Assembly (NCBI RefSeq): GCF_964340395.1
Contig: NC_135549.1
Location: 22,223,342-22,287,341, forward strand
Direction of reading: 5' to 3'
Source of the DNA: Glandiceps talaboti
Lineage: Eukaryota; Hemichordata; Enteropneusta; Spengelidae
DNA length: 64,000 bases
The notes beneath the pieces are model-generated. The model had not been told where the DNA came from and made no database searches. It saw only the letters and a program-made list of their open reading frames with translations. This document shows, in pieces, positions 11,354 through 50,500 of this stretch. The translations under genes and the position numbers were made by a program. Each line of letters opens with the position of its first letter. The stretch's first letter is position 1.

Positions 11354-12498
11354 ACCGGTATAGTATTACAACAATACTACTTTGAAAATGAAAACAGAAA
11401 TGATGATAAAATAATCCCAGTCACAATTACTGGGACTTTACATATATTGCACACTGTTTTTTAATACTAGCACTAAGTATACCATACACAAGCCAAGTTA
11501 TTGTCTTTGAATTGAAAATATGGATTAAATACCCTGGTTGTTCTACATCATGTCAACCTGGGCCGTAACTACATAACTGAGTCTGTGGTGTTCTAAATAT
11601 GAGTCGAACAATGATTCAAATTGCCATTATTTTCATAAATTAGGCTTGGGGAGGTATAATTTTAGTATCTCCCAATACTTTTTCTTTATTCTGCTGGCAA
11701 ATACTCATGACTTACATGGTTTATCACTACTGGTCTAGTGACTCGTAATGACAAGGCCCCTGAGGTCACTCATAATTTTCCTTAGTTGGATGAAGAAAAA
11801 TATTGGGGAAATACTATCTAATAGTTCATTTGATCGATCAAATCCCTGATAATATCACGGCAGTTATCACGTTAGTATTTGAATTGTATTTTCAGTCTTA
11901 CTATCATTATGTTTACTTCTACCTACACGTATGTAAATACAGCTACTATTCACATGTAGAATGACCTTATTTCCTTATTCTGATGAATATCTTCAAACTT
12001 ACACAACTTATAACATTTGTAATTACAGTATTCATAAAGACTATGAATATGTTGTGAAATATTAAAACTGATGCACACTGTATTACTATGATTTATGCAC
12101 GCATTTTGACTGATGTGTATTTTAAATAAATGTTCCAACATGGCACTTGAATAATCTTAACATACACCACTGCAATGCAGTACTATATTCATTTGAATAT
12201 CAATATTTGCACAAAACTTACACGTAGGTCTCTATTTTATGATTCCATTCTATTTCATTTTGTGTGTATTTTTCTCACTAAGGAATGAATGAATTGGCAA
12301 TAAAGGTTCGATGAATGACAATAATTGTAACTTGAGTGGAAAATATATCGTTCATGGTTCCAAGAATCCATAGGGCAGTAAAATATAGTTACTTTAGATT
12401 GGTAAATTAGAAACGAATACATCATGAACACTGCATGGGACCAAAGATACCAGATACCATCAATTAATGGATATATTATTCCTTCAGATTCAAGTTTA

Positions 12499-12584
12499 GT
12501 CTGTAAGGTGCGCCGTGACGGGGCACCCTCACACACTGGTCAACCCCGGCCGGTGAGGTGGGTGCAACACGACGCATCTCACAG
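12499..12584. mobile_element. Short palindromic MITE, family A copy 1
   Basis: The fold-back of about 86 bp begins GTCTGTAAGGTGCGCC and ends with the complement, GCATCTCACAG. It is locally GC-rich. Relatives are at 34479, 41998 and 51649. This copy lies in the opposite orientation to 51649, judged from the GGGCACCCTCACAC segment. Confidence 0.75.
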
Positions 12585-13196
12585 TCAAATTTAACATCGA
12601 CCTTAAATAATTAAATAACTGTATTGTCAAGAGCCATGGTAGATGGATTGAAATGTCACATTCATTGAATTACTGTTCCAAAGTAATGATATCTAACAGT
12701 CCAATAATTGTAGTTCTATTTGTGAGTGACAGGAATTTGTATATGAGTAAACATTACTAATGATATGAAGCAATCTCATTTTAAATCCCTTTTGTTGACT
12801 GTGTAATGCCAGGGGTCAGTTGGTGTTGATGGTGGGTGGGTTGGGGTGGGCAAATATGTACTAATTATTAATAAAGGTGCAGATCAAAATGAAGCCCCCT
12901 TTTCAGTGTGGATCTGTCATCCAGACATGCACAGCATGTACTTGAGTCCCATTGACTGCACCTAAATAGGTTAATGTATCAGAGTGTACACTCTTGGTTG
13001 AAAACACAAAAAATATTATGTGACACATAAATTTGATAAAGTCGATATAGAGAAGAGTATTCGGTTGTCTACATAGGCTGTATGGAGACCAAGCTCTCTA
13101 CATGGACTGTAAATGGCTGAGCTTTATGATACAGTAACACAGTAAAACACACAATATACTAGTATACGTTATATATACATGTACACATAGTAACTT

Positions 13197-39038
<25,842 letters not shown>

Positions 39039-39290
39039 TCTGGTGAAATTTCAGCTCACATCTGGCCAGGAAGAGCAACTACAACATCCGTGAAATTTAG
39101 GAAACCCCCTTCTGCGCAAGCGTAATAATCCAAGTGACGTCAGTGACGTCAAAGGGTTAACATTTCGGACGATACCATTTGCAAGTTAGGCGGTGGTATG
39201 TATGTGTATTTTTTTTCAATTTGATGATTTATATCATGGTTATAATCAGAAAAAAATCGGAACAACTATGACGTCACACACTATGGCTGC
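39039..39290 (-). promoter_or_regulatory. TBC1D25 promoter with three CRE palindromes
   Basis: Perfect TGACGTCA octamers lie at 39135-39142, 39144-39151 and 39269-39276. That is about 100, 110 and 230 bases before the start codon; the first two are separated by one base. An NRF1-like TGCGCAAGCG is near 39112. CREB/ATF proteins bind this octamer. No TATA box is obvious and the transcription start is not placed. Confidence 0.6.
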
Positions 39291-39476
39291 TTCCCTGACC
39301 GACCAAGTGTTTATTCAACGGTTTACAAAGTATTTCGCTATTTCATGTTCAGAGGGAAGAGGGCGCGATGTATGCTCAGACTCTAGTCCCGAACAGTAAT
39401 AATCCGTCACAGTCATGCGGAGATTTCTCGATCAAAGTGGTTTGAGAGACGTGACACAGCGCGGTGTGTGACATCA

Positions 39477-40052
39477 TGGAAGTATAACCCACTTCCATGG
39501 TGACATTGACTTGAGATAAAAACTATTAGTTTTATAATATCTCAAGCACAGTCGCTTGTAAACTGTTATTCCTTTCCTAAACGGTTTTATTCTTGTCTAT
39601 GACGGTCCTAATACAGAACAATGACGTTATTATAGGGATTGGCGATATTCTTAATCTTATAAAATCGGTAACGATGTCATTTCCACAGTCACACACACAA
39701 CACGTTAGCTGCAATAATTGTAGCGTCTTGTTGCGGTTTTGTGGGTTTTTCGTCTGTTTTGGTGACTTTTTAAGTTTTTGTGTTTAACCCGCACCTAACG
39801 TTAAACACAAAAACTTAAAAAGTCACCAAAACAGACGAAAAAAAACACAAAACCGCAACAAGACGCTACAATTATTGCAGCTAACAACACGTGTGTGTGA
39901 CTGTGGAAATGACATCGTTACCGATTTTATAAGAATATCGCCAATCCCTATAATAACGTCATTGTTCTGTATTAGACCGTCATAGACAAGAATAAAACCG
40001 TTTAGGAAAGGAATAACAGTTTACAAGCGACTGTGATCTCAAGTCAATGTCA
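39477..40052. mobile_element. Giant palindrome with ~250-290 bp arms
   Basis: The left arm (39501-39788) and right arm (39800-40052) are inverse complements around an 11-base spacer. The left arm has about 30 extra bases near 39517-39547 that are themselves a hairpin (CTTGAGATAAAAACTATTAG and its partner), plus small indels near the CACACA run. A separate mini-hairpin, ATGGAAGT...ACTTCCAT, sits at 39477-39499. Matching words include AACAATGACGTTATTATAGG and CAAGACGCTACAATTATTGC. There is no credible ORF. It could be a long fold-back transposon or an inverted duplication. Confidence 0.9.
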
Positions 40053-40937
40053 CGCAAGGAGAGTTTGTCATCTACCATTTAAACATGTGCAAAATTTATG
40101 ATATTTTATGGCTATAAAAAAGTGTTATTGACAGTATTACTCCTTCTCAGTGCTGTTAAATAGACCATGGATGTATTAGTGAGAGACCGAGGAATAAAAT
40201 TTAGATGTTAAAACAATTGTCTTGCATGGCAGAGCTATACATGTATAGAAACAGTTGGTCAAAATCTAAAGAATGGGCCTATGTATTAAAGGCTCCACTG
40301 ATAAGACAGTGTGCGAGAATATCTGCACTGGTAAGGAAACTTCTTGAACGAAGTGAACCCCCTTAACCGTGACAGAGATACGTCAAACCACCGAGTTTAA
40401 ATCGAGGTTATGCGTGACGTGGGATCTCCTTCGGGTCACTTTTAAAACCCACTCGAACATATCGCATCCACCTGAAGGATCACGTCCTATACCAATGGAA
40501 TAGTCATCTGACAAAAGCGTGTTAAACATGATCGAATTTTCTCGATGATAGGATTAGAATTGCATTGGTAAACAAATAAAAATCAAATGGACCGTAAAAA
40601 TAGACTGCGACATTGGAAAACTTATGATCAGTAAGCTTATGGCTTCCCATAATCGATTATTCAAAACATGTTCATATAATCACACATTTTATTTCATCTT
40701 GTAAAGCAGTGGGTCTCTTCCTTCATTTTTTTATATAATGTTCACAAAATTATTCTAGTTTATGTTACAAACTACAACATTTGTATGTTTTCCACTTAAA
40801 CTAGAGTGATGTGAATCGCTAGTGAAAGGAGATGGCTGTGTACTATAAAGCGAACGTCTTTTTTCACACAAGTTTTTGTATGCTTTGATGTAAATTCAGT
40901 TGTTGATCTGTCATAGCTGTAAGCCCTGTGATATTAC

Positions 40938-41011
40938 TGGTGGTGGTGGTGGTGGTGGTGGTGCACGGTGGTGGTGGTGGTGGTGGTGGTGGTGGTGGTG
41001 GTGGTGGTGGT
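40938..41011. repeat. (GGT)n trinucleotide array
   Basis: About 24 GGT units have one CAC interruption. The long proline ORF on the other strand is an artefact. Confidence 0.97.
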
Positions 41012-41156
41012 GGGAGAGGGTTAATTCCTATGAATGAGGTGATAAACACGGGTAACAATATCTACTCAATAACATTTCTGTGACAACTTTTGAAGAGATG
41101 ACAAAATGTACATCCCACACCTCAAGAATATTCTATAACCTTCCAAACAAACCCCA

Positions 41157-41304
41157 GTCTCGGTTGCCCAGACACTCACCGCTTGGGCTCTACTATGAGA
41201 CCACCCGCAGTCTTCCAGACGAGAGCCCCCAGTGGCGAGAGTCTGAGTAATCGAGACTGGGTGGTCTTGCAGTAGTGCTCCAGCAGAGTCTGGGTAAACG
41301 AGAC
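41157..41304. mobile_element. GC-richer fold-back MITE
   Basis: The terminus GTCTCGGTTGCCCAGACACT pairs with the right end AGAGTCTGGGTAAACGAGAC. Inner parts also pair (GAGACCACCCGCAGTC against GACTGGGTGGTCTTGC). Arms are about 55 bp with a short centre. Confidence 0.75.
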
Positions 41305-41997
41305 AAAACAAGCCCTTCAAATATACTCATTAGTAATACTTGCATCCCTCACAGCTAATATAATCAGTGGCAATGAACGCATATTACCAAACAGGATGAT
41401 TCATTATGTAGTATCAAGTTATATATTAAAGATGGCATTCTCCAAAAATATGATATTTACTGATTTAAAAGGGAGTTCTCTGATTGGTCAATAAGTGGAA
41501 AAAGACATGCTACATACACATTAGTCAGTAAAATATGACACTCGTGCCACTCTATAAGCCAGTACTCACTGAGAAGCCTGGTTGAGCTGAACAACACAAC
41601 ATATCTTCCAGCCTACATTAGTACATACATACACGTAAAAAAATAGGAATTTAAGGTACTAGGACTGATGCCCCTGATAATTAACACATGTATGAAGTTC
41701 CCAAAATCTCTTACCTTTGCCATGTGAAAGCTTGTTCCTGGTCTTTTTGAAATTATAATGAAGGAAATTTTGGTGGTTCATCACCTTGGTTTCAAGGAAA
41801 TCACCAATAGTTTATTTTCCACAGTATTCAACACCAATATTGGATTTTAAACGAGTTTGATTTTGGTATAATTTTGACTTGTAACAAATTTGATTGACCC
41901 CAACCTTTTTTCTTTTACTTTAACTGAGAATGGCTTTGAGCTTCCTTTAACAAAGTAACAGCAAAAGTTAAAGATTTGTATTTCTGAGGTGCACACA

Positions 41998-42082
41998 GAC
42001 TTTAAGATACATCATATCGCTCTGCCCTGCTCTGGGTTAACCGATGTTTGAGGGCGCCCTGTCACAGCATACCTTACAGACT
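41998..42082. mobile_element. Short palindromic MITE, family A copy 3
   Basis: It starts ACTTTAAGATACATCATAT and ends CATACCTTACAGACT. The GAGGGCGCCCTGTCAC segment is shared with copy 4. The left terminus is decayed. Confidence 0.65.
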
Positions 42083-43290
42083 AAGGTGCACATGATGGTA
42101 AGCCAAGTCAGAAGTTAGCAAGGGAGGTTTCACATGGAATTTTAAACCCTTTAATATATTTAAGATGAGATGAGTACTGTCATATACAAGCTTCTTCTCA
42201 TACAGGAGATGAAAGTACACAAGATTATCACATAAGTATAAAACATAAGACACAACACACAAATTATTTTGGGAAGAGGATTTCTTTTTTTAATTAATAG
42301 ACCTGGGCCAAAAATTAGAATCATTTACTGGGCAAAAATGAGATAATATACTCTTTGAAATAAGTCAAAATGTCTTGGTACAGAACTGAATGTCATCTGA
42401 TTCTTCCACCAACTAAATATGAAATCTTTTGTATAAGTCAGCATGAATTCTTTCACAAAATTACGTAAAATAGGACAAGAAATAACTTGCAAATCTGACT
42501 TTGGCACAAGCTATAAAATCAATCCCCTGGCTAAATAACCCCAGTCCCTCTACTATAATGACATCAAAATTTGTGTGGTTTTTTTTTTTGCCCTGTGGAC
42601 TCACCAAGTATTTCTATCTACCAAACTAGTGATGTAAGGTGTACAGTGCTTCCAGGTGAGCATGGTCTGAGAAATCACCAATCAGCTTAAAAACATACGA
42701 CAAGGTAAACTCTACGTTTGAAATATATTTTTATCCGAGTATGACAATGAGAATGTGATTGTGTGTTTTTTATCAATGTGATATATCCTTTGTTCCATTA
42801 GGCATAGCTTTGTTACAAGCAAGGGACTTACTACGTCCCACACACTTTCCACTTTACAACTCTGTCAGAGTCCAGAGAACATGTTTAGCTGTGATTACGT
42901 AAAATCAATTTGATTGGCAGAGATCGTAGAGTCCCTGATGGGAATCACAGTATCCTAAGAAGTGCAAGAATAACAACGTCAATTAAATGTACACTCTGGT
43001 ACGCTATTTGATGTAAGTCTAATAGATCACTTGGTTTGCATGGATAACATACAAAAAACTAAACAAACCAAGTTTACAAAAATCCATGTAAATAAGACTC
43101 GCTGTGCTAATACTGTGTAGTACACTAAAAAAATGGATATGTTTGACTCGATCACTCGATTCAAAACCATTGTGGAAATATTTTCATACTTTTTAGATCT
43201 TGTAATTCTCCACTGAAGCTTCGGTATCTTACCACTACCATGTGTAACAATTTGTACAATTATCTGTGCATAAAAGGTGGAATAGTGACC

Positions 43291-43587
43291 CAGGGCTTGA
43301 AATTAACTTTTTTCTTTGGTAGTCCTATTGAGTATTGGGCTACTAATTTCAGAAAGTGGTAGCCCAAGGATCATGGTGACCAATAGTCCATTATTCCTGA
43401 ACTGAAAACAGAGTTATTGGAAATATGTCTGTTATTAAAATACTTTTGTTTCTGTAAATCTTCCTTCCTTTAAAACATTTCATAATCAGTGGTAGCCTGA
43501 GTGGGCCACCAGCTGCAAATTATGGTAGCCCCATGACAAGAATTGGTAGTCTGTGGACATGGGACTACTGTTTAATTTCGAGCCCTG
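43291..43587. mobile_element. hAT-like non-autonomous element
   Basis: Terminal inverted repeats CAGGGCTTGAAATTAA and its counterpart TTAATTTCGAGCCCTG bound 297 bases. CAGGGCTCGAAATTA-type ends are typical of hAT-superfamily MITEs. The flanks TAGTGACC and TAGTCTAA share only four bases, so the 8-bp target duplication is not intact. There is an internal repeat of GTAGCCY/GGTAGTC words and no ORF. Confidence 0.7.
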
Positions 43588-44569
43588 TAGTCTAATAAAG
43601 GAGAGATCTTGAGATTTGATGCCACAGATAGCACTAGACTAATGGTGAAGATGAGGGGTTTAATTTTTCTCTGCAAGAAATTATCACAATCATATTTTCA
43701 AAATTCTTATGTCGCTGAATGCAACTTGACCAATCAAATGACCAACCAAATACACATATTGATCTTTTCATTGAAGTAATTTCTTACAAAACACCACCTG
43801 AAATTCTGAATATATTAAACTGCACATAATTGCATGAACTTCACTATTGCTACTGCAGTGTCTTGTTGCAGAGGCATGTTATAGGTATCATTCTTCACCA
43901 ATAAAGACTATTTTCAACATCCTTTTTTTTCAAGTTTAATCAAGCACTTTATGTACTTTGGGTTCTATAACTTCAAACACGAGTCTTGTCCTGAAAAAAG
44001 TTACTTGTACCATATATAAACTGAAATGCAGAGAAATGGAATAAAGTCACAGAACTTTACAAAATTTAAGTATCAGTTAGCTGCTCTGTCCTTTCATGTG
44101 ATGAAATATTCCGGAAAAATACATTTTCACATATATTTTAGTATGGTGATATCACTGCAGAAAGGTTGCTGTATCAGTTCCATATATATAATACTATATT
44201 TTCTTTTTAGGAAATAAAACTTGTCTAGCCAGCAAAAAAAACGAGAAGAAAATGTTGGTACAAACTAGCAAAATCACCTTTGGCAGTCTGTCGTTAAACT
44301 AAACACCCATCCCCAAAGGCATAACATAGGTTCATTTTGATATCAGGACATTACAAATTTGATACATATTCTCCACTAATGCTGTAATTTCAATATTACT
44401 ATACCCCTTTGTTTACATAGATCTGGGTATTTACTTTTGATACAAGTATTTATAAATTTCTTCACAGTTTTCTGATCAAGATTGACAAAAAAAACAGGAA
44501 GGAAAGAAAGAAATGAAGTAAAATACAATACATTGAAGTTGAAATAAACTCCTCTTTGTACAGTTGTCT

Positions 44570-47500
44570 TCAATCTTTTGTATCGTTCTTCAATTCTTGA
44601 CCGATTCTATAGCTAACAATTTTCTGCCAATCAATCTTGGTACGTGTGACTGGAAGCTGTCTCCGTAAGGCCTTAAAGGTGGTGTCTGACATTGTTTTGT
44701 AGTTTTCTCCTAGTGCAGTCTGGTAATCCGTTTCCATACTTTCTACTATCTTATAGAAATTCTTTGCAAGAGTTTCTTTATCCTGGAAATGATCGAAAAT
44801 ATAATGAGTCATGAGTAAATTTGGACAAACAGACTAAAATTCTTGTTGTTGTTGTTGTTGTTGTTGTTGCATATGGGAACAACAATGAACTTGTCCAACA
44901 ATTAGTACCGAGGAAAATTCAACAAAGTGATTAACTGGTGTAAGGCAAATAAACTTACAATTAACGTTACAAAAACAGATTTTTGCTATTTTCAAAACTG
45001 ACAGAAGAGAAATTAGTGTTATTGATAGTTTACGAATTGATATTGTATCTTTAAAGAGAGTGGGGATGGAAACACAAATGAAAACTACTTGTTGAAACAT
45101 TCTCTAAATTCAATCAAAATGATACTGAAATGGACTTACAGAAAAAGTAACTTTCTCTTTAATCTCTTTACGACTGACAAGTTGTACATTGCCATCTTCA
45201 TAGTAATGGACCTGAGTTTTAAGTAGTCCAGAGATTTCTGCTGAATTTGATGATTGGGTGAATGTAGCTGACCACTGTGAACGCCAACGCCCATTCCTAT
45301 TAACAAAACATATCAATGAAGTCATATTAGTTGAAGGGTTACGCATGGCTGGCTTGACATCTGCAAGTTGGCCAATCAAGCGTTGTTGCTGCCATTTGTT
45401 TTATAAATGGCTAAAGTGCTTGAGCAAGATATGAACCACAATGGTTCCCAAGTCAACCCTGCTGTAGATATACTATGGGACATGGTAGGATAGAGGTTGC
45501 TATGTAACTGCTGAATTCCTTTAGAATGGCTGCAATGGATTGTATGTTCCCTGAGGAGGTGCAGTATAGCCCCCATTGGTGGCTTAAAAGCATTCAAACC
45601 ATAACCTTGCAATCAATTCTAAAATCCTTAGCAATCCCTGTCAGTACAAACATTCATTCATTCAGAATACATACATTTTCCTGACAAATCTCTTGGTATG
45701 TAAGTTTTACAGCTCTGTTGCCTAACCCAAGTTTGAACTCTATTTGACCTATAAATTACCCAATCTTTTTGTATAGTTCTACTAGTATATTACAACATAC
45801 AAATTACAATAGTGAACTGTCTCTTCTGATTATCTGGCACTAGAAGTAACGATTGTGTTGGCTTTTCCCCTTTCATCATCAAGTTAGTGAGAAGAGAAAT
45901 GGGAAGAAAACTACATATTGCATACACACGGTCTTTACCAAACATTAATGACACCATAATTCAACTAAGTCATTGCATACAAATTTACCACATACAAAAT
46001 ACAATACCTGCCATATACTAAAGATAATGCCCACACAAAAGGCCATACCCATCCCTCATACAAAGATGGTACCCACCTAACCATCCACCCCCACACCAAT
46101 CCACCCCCTCATATGTAAGACGTTATCCACAAGTGAAGGACTTTATGGCTCGGTTTTATATTATAGCTAGGATAATGACATACAACCAGCAACAGACATT
46201 TACAAGCAGAACCTGTTACAAACTGGAAAAGTAAACATATGAATTGGATTACTAATACTTGGCACAACATCTATGAAGTACAGAGACATGCATGGTTTGA
46301 TAAGAACATTTTTTAAGGCTTCTTTACATGTACATAAAACGCCAGGGGAACTTGAAATTCATCTGTGAATGTGAGCTATTGATTAAAAGAGGCCATAAAA
46401 CTGATCTTATCAAAACATGACATGTAATACAAGTCACAGTCGTTCCAACATGCTTGTTTGTTGCTGGTTGTAATTCAATTCATTGCCTCTAAATCTATGC
46501 AACTATTACCTAACATAGAGAAACACTATGCAATAAAGTTTAAAACTGTGACCATGATATCAAGTTTAATCCCAATATGTTACTATACTTCATATCACTG
46601 GCAAACACAGATCTCTTAAAATGACATGCATATTCTGAGATTCTCTACTTTACATACATTCTTTTGATGAAGTTTACCTGTATGTGAAAAAACACACACA
46701 AATATAAAACATAACAATGGGATTAAAATACATTACCAGAAGTTGTGAGGTTGGAATTGATGGTCTTCAATACATGCTATCAGTGTTATACTGCCTCCTG
46801 AACTTTTACCATAAACCTGTCGAATGAATAGTACAGATATAATTCAATAATTGCGTATAACAGCATTTATGAAGTCATGAACAAGACTAATGATGATGCA
46901 CACGTTATCATATGCATTTTTGAACAAAGACTAAGTGAACAGGCACACTAAATTTCTAATGCTGTAGTTAGATACTTAATCCATATGGGACAGAGAGGGG
47001 TAGGGAGGGAGGGGGAGGGAGGGAGGGAGGGAGAGAGAGAGTGAGTGAGAGAGAGAGAGAGAGAGACACACACACACACACAGAATGACACAGACAGGAA
47101 GACAGACAGACAGGAATAGGATAGAGGTTTTTTTTTTTTCCATGACACACACACACACACACAGAATGACAGACAGACAGGAAGACAGACAGACAGGAAT
47201 AGGATAGAGGTATTGGTTTTTTTTCCATGGTGAACATCGACTGTTATCCTATTTTTACTACATAAATAATATAATATCATAAGTGGTTTATTTACTCAAA
47301 TACAAATTATTACAAACCATGGTTAAAACGTAACAAAAAGAGAGAAACACAATGGAGACAATGGGGTAGATTACAAATTGGATGACAATGGTTTCATTTG
47401 TGGCTATCTTTGTTTGCTGATAGCTTGGTTTCCATAGCAGTAAGAACAGCAGACCAAGTAAAGTTGGAAATACCAACAAAGATGTAACAACCTAAACAGC

Positions 47501-50500
47501 TTATTTCCCTGTGTCATAGTTCATTTTGCTTGATTTCCCAAGCATACCATACATTTCATAGTACGTTCTATTATGTAGAGTTGGACTCACACAGGAGTGT
47601 CAACACATATCGCATCAACAAACACTTCTAAACATGTACTTAACTTGTCATCCCCACGACCCTACATATGACCACACATTATGATACAACGAATTTAACG
47701 TGCTTCAATCAACTGTATGATTACTACAAGTCATTTTGGGTAAATGTTGCATTGTACAGTGACACACAGCATCACCAGTTATGCAACTAATCTGTATTTA
47801 TACGTTCCCATCACTGTGAAAAACTAGTTAAAGTGACACAAACTGAGTTGATAAGCTTTTTACTCATGTGAAAATAACTACATATACATAAAACCCTGAG
47901 TAAACTATTCTACTATAATGTTAATGTCAATGACGATGTATACCTTCTATGACATCATAATTATTTTCTGGCATTATTAGAACAGTTGATTACATAGCAG
48001 GGATTTCTGCTACATTATTGTAAGTACAAAAAATTTCATTATCAGATCATTCATGGGTTATACCTTGGTATCAGGTTTGAGCTCTGTCAATTGCAAGTGG
48101 TGGTTAAGCATGTTTCAGAAAGTAGAATACTGTGAGTACCCTTTTAATATACAGCAAAGCATGTGCCCCTTTCACTACATCATGTACATGATAAAACAGA
48201 CAATGTCATCTGACACAGTAACATATTTTTTTATCTCTTTCATTACAATGCTGCATAAAAATGCACAATTGTACCAAAAACTATGTAGATTCTGTGAAAA
48301 AGAGACAAGCTCTAGAATTAGATTCACCATTCAACAAAACATATATGTCTGCAACAATACTACCCAGTTCACATCTTGAGCAGAAAAAACTCATTTTTAT
48401 TATAGATGGAAACTAGTTATACTTACTGTTGAAACACCGTGTTTGAAATGACTGCTACAATACACTTTGAAGGCATTGTCCAAAGCCTCTCTCCATGGTT
48501 CTGCTGTCTGATCTATGAGATCATTAGCAGGTTGGGGATCACTAGCTTCTTTCCTTAGGTGATCATAGTAAAATGTACGTTTGGTCCTAGGGTCCAAAAA
48601 ACGGCCAGCACCTAAATCCCCATACTCTGTAATCAGCACCTGAAATTGAAACATGAGAAGACATGGCTTCAGATGCTGTGATGATGTTGCCTGGTCCCCC
48701 AAGATGTATTGTGCACCTCCCCCATGATACAACACAGTGTATTCTGTTCGTACAGAGGATACCTGTGTATGCGCTACTCTGGGGATGGTTGTCACCTGAC
48801 CATACCCTGGGTTGAGCAGTAAAATCCTTTTCTGTCAACAATGGTGATTTGTTAGTTAAAAACACTCACAATTAAGGAGGCCAAATGTCTTTCATGATGA
48901 CAATTATTTCAAATGTAGTAAAAGCAATACAGGTTTGTTCTGACTGAAGTGTTCATTGACATGTTCATATTACAACTCTGTATTGTGTTTACAACACAGG
49001 TTTGTAGTGTTTGAAGTGTTCATATTACAACTCTGTATTAGGTTTACAACACAGGTTTGTAGTGTTTGAAGTGTTCATATTACAACTATGTATTGGGTTT
49101 ACAACACAGGTTTGTAGTGTTTGAAGTGTTCATATTACAACTCTGTATTGGGTTTACAACACAGGTTTGTAGTCTTTGAAGTGTTCATATTACAACTCTG
49201 TATTGGGTTTACAACACAGGTTTGTAGTATTTGAAGTGTTCATATTACAACTCTGTATTGGGTTTACAACACAGGTTTGTAGTGTTTGAAGTGTTCATAT
49301 TACAACTCTGTATTGGGTTTACAACACAGGTTTGTAGTGTTTGAAGTGTTCATATTACAACTCTGTATTGGGTTTACAACACAGGTTTGTAGTGTTTGAA
49401 GTGTTCATATTACAACTCTGTATCAAGTTTACAACACATGTTTGTAGTGTTTGAAGTGTTCAAATTACAACTCTGTATCAAGTTTACAACACAGGTTTGT
49501 AGTGTTTGAAGTGTTCATATTACAACTCTGTATTGGGTTTACAACACAGGTTTGTAGTATTTGAAGTGTTCATATCACAACTCTGTATTGGGTTTACAAC
49601 ACAGGTTTGTAGTATTTGAAGTGTTCATATTACAACTCTGTATCAAGTTTACAACACAGGTTTGTAGTATTTGAAGTGTTCATATTATAACTCTGTATCA
49701 AGTTTACAACACAGGTTTGTAGTATTTGAAGTGTTCAAATTACAACTCTGTATCAAGTTTACAACACAGGTTTGTAGTGTTTGAAGTGTTCATATTATAA
49801 CTCTGTATTGGGTTTACAACACAGGTTTGTAGTGTTTGAAGTGTTCATATTACAACTCTATTGGGTTTACAACATAGGTTTGTAGTGTTTGAAGTGTTCA
49901 TATTATAACTCTGTATTGGGTTTACAACACAGGTTTGTAGTGTTTGAAGTGTTCATATTACAACTCTGTATCAAGTTTACAACACAGGTTTGTAGTGTTT
50001 GAAGTGTTCATATTACAACTCTATTGGGTTTACAACACAGGTTTGTAGTATTTGAAGTGTTCATATTACAACTCTATTGGGTTTACAACACAGGTTTGTA
50101 GTGTTTGAAGTGTTCATATTACAACTCTGTATCAAGTTTACAACACAGGTTTGTAGTGTTTGAAGTGTTCATATTACAACTCTGTATTGGGTTTACAACA
50201 CAGGTTTGTAGTGTTTGAAGTGTTCATATTACAACTCTGTATTGGGTTTACAACACAGGTTTGTAGTGTTTGAAGTGTTCATATTACAACTCTGTATTAG
50301 GTTTACAACACAGGTTTGTAGTGTTTGAAGTGTTCATATTACAACTATGTATTGGGTTTACAACACAGGTTTGTAGTGTTTGAAGTGTTCATATTACAAC
50401 TATGTATTGGGTTTACAACACAGGTTTGTAGTGTTTGAAGTGTTCATATTACAACTCTCTATTGGGTTTACAACACAGGTTTGTAGTGTTTGAAGTGTTC

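Larger units (their letters stand above)
5401..13196. other. Intergenic region left of TBC1D25
   Basis: I see no gene between the PAM2-like promoter and the TBC1D25 stop codon. Besides the repeats listed separately, 5668-5717 holds a small GTAGCCGGC...GCCGGCTAC hairpin. The stretches 7740-8880, 9520-11050, 11360-12490 and 12590-13190 are AT-rich unique-looking DNA with nothing I can assign. The 3'UTR of TBC1D25 must lie just left of 13197, but no polyadenylation site can be chosen with confidence. Confidence 0.6.
39291..44569. other. Intergenic region between TBC1D25 and CAPZA
   Basis: No gene is seen. Listed elements aside, 40420-40490 has an imperfect hairpin (GACGTGGGATCTCCTTC against GAAGGATCACGTCC). 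The stretches 40500-40930, 41310-41990, 42090-43290 and 43590-44560 are AT-rich without recognisable features. The CAPZA 3'UTR must lie just below 44570. Confidence 0.65.

Noticed and set aside
11152-11464. Repetitive ORFs on both strands
   Set aside because: The 48-bp minisatellite unit is a multiple of three and keeps frames open by chance.
40420-40490. Resemblance of CTGAAGGATCACG to the end of small-subunit rRNA
   Set aside because: Only a short word match, with no flanking rRNA sequence. It is better explained as one arm of an imperfect hairpin.
40864-41058. Poly-proline/poly-threonine ORF
   Set aside because: Translation of the (GGT)n array.
41066-41320. 84-codon minus-strand ORF
   Set aside because: Covers the fold-back MITE at 41157-41304.
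45376-45612. 78-codon minus-strand ORF in CAPZA intron 6
   Set aside because: No splice signals or homology that would join it to CAPZA, and the two flanking exons already join in phase.
46948-47280. Ser/Leu/Val/Cys-rich ORFs
   Set aside because: Translation of (GA)n, (CA)n and (GACA)n microsatellites inside a CAPZA intron.
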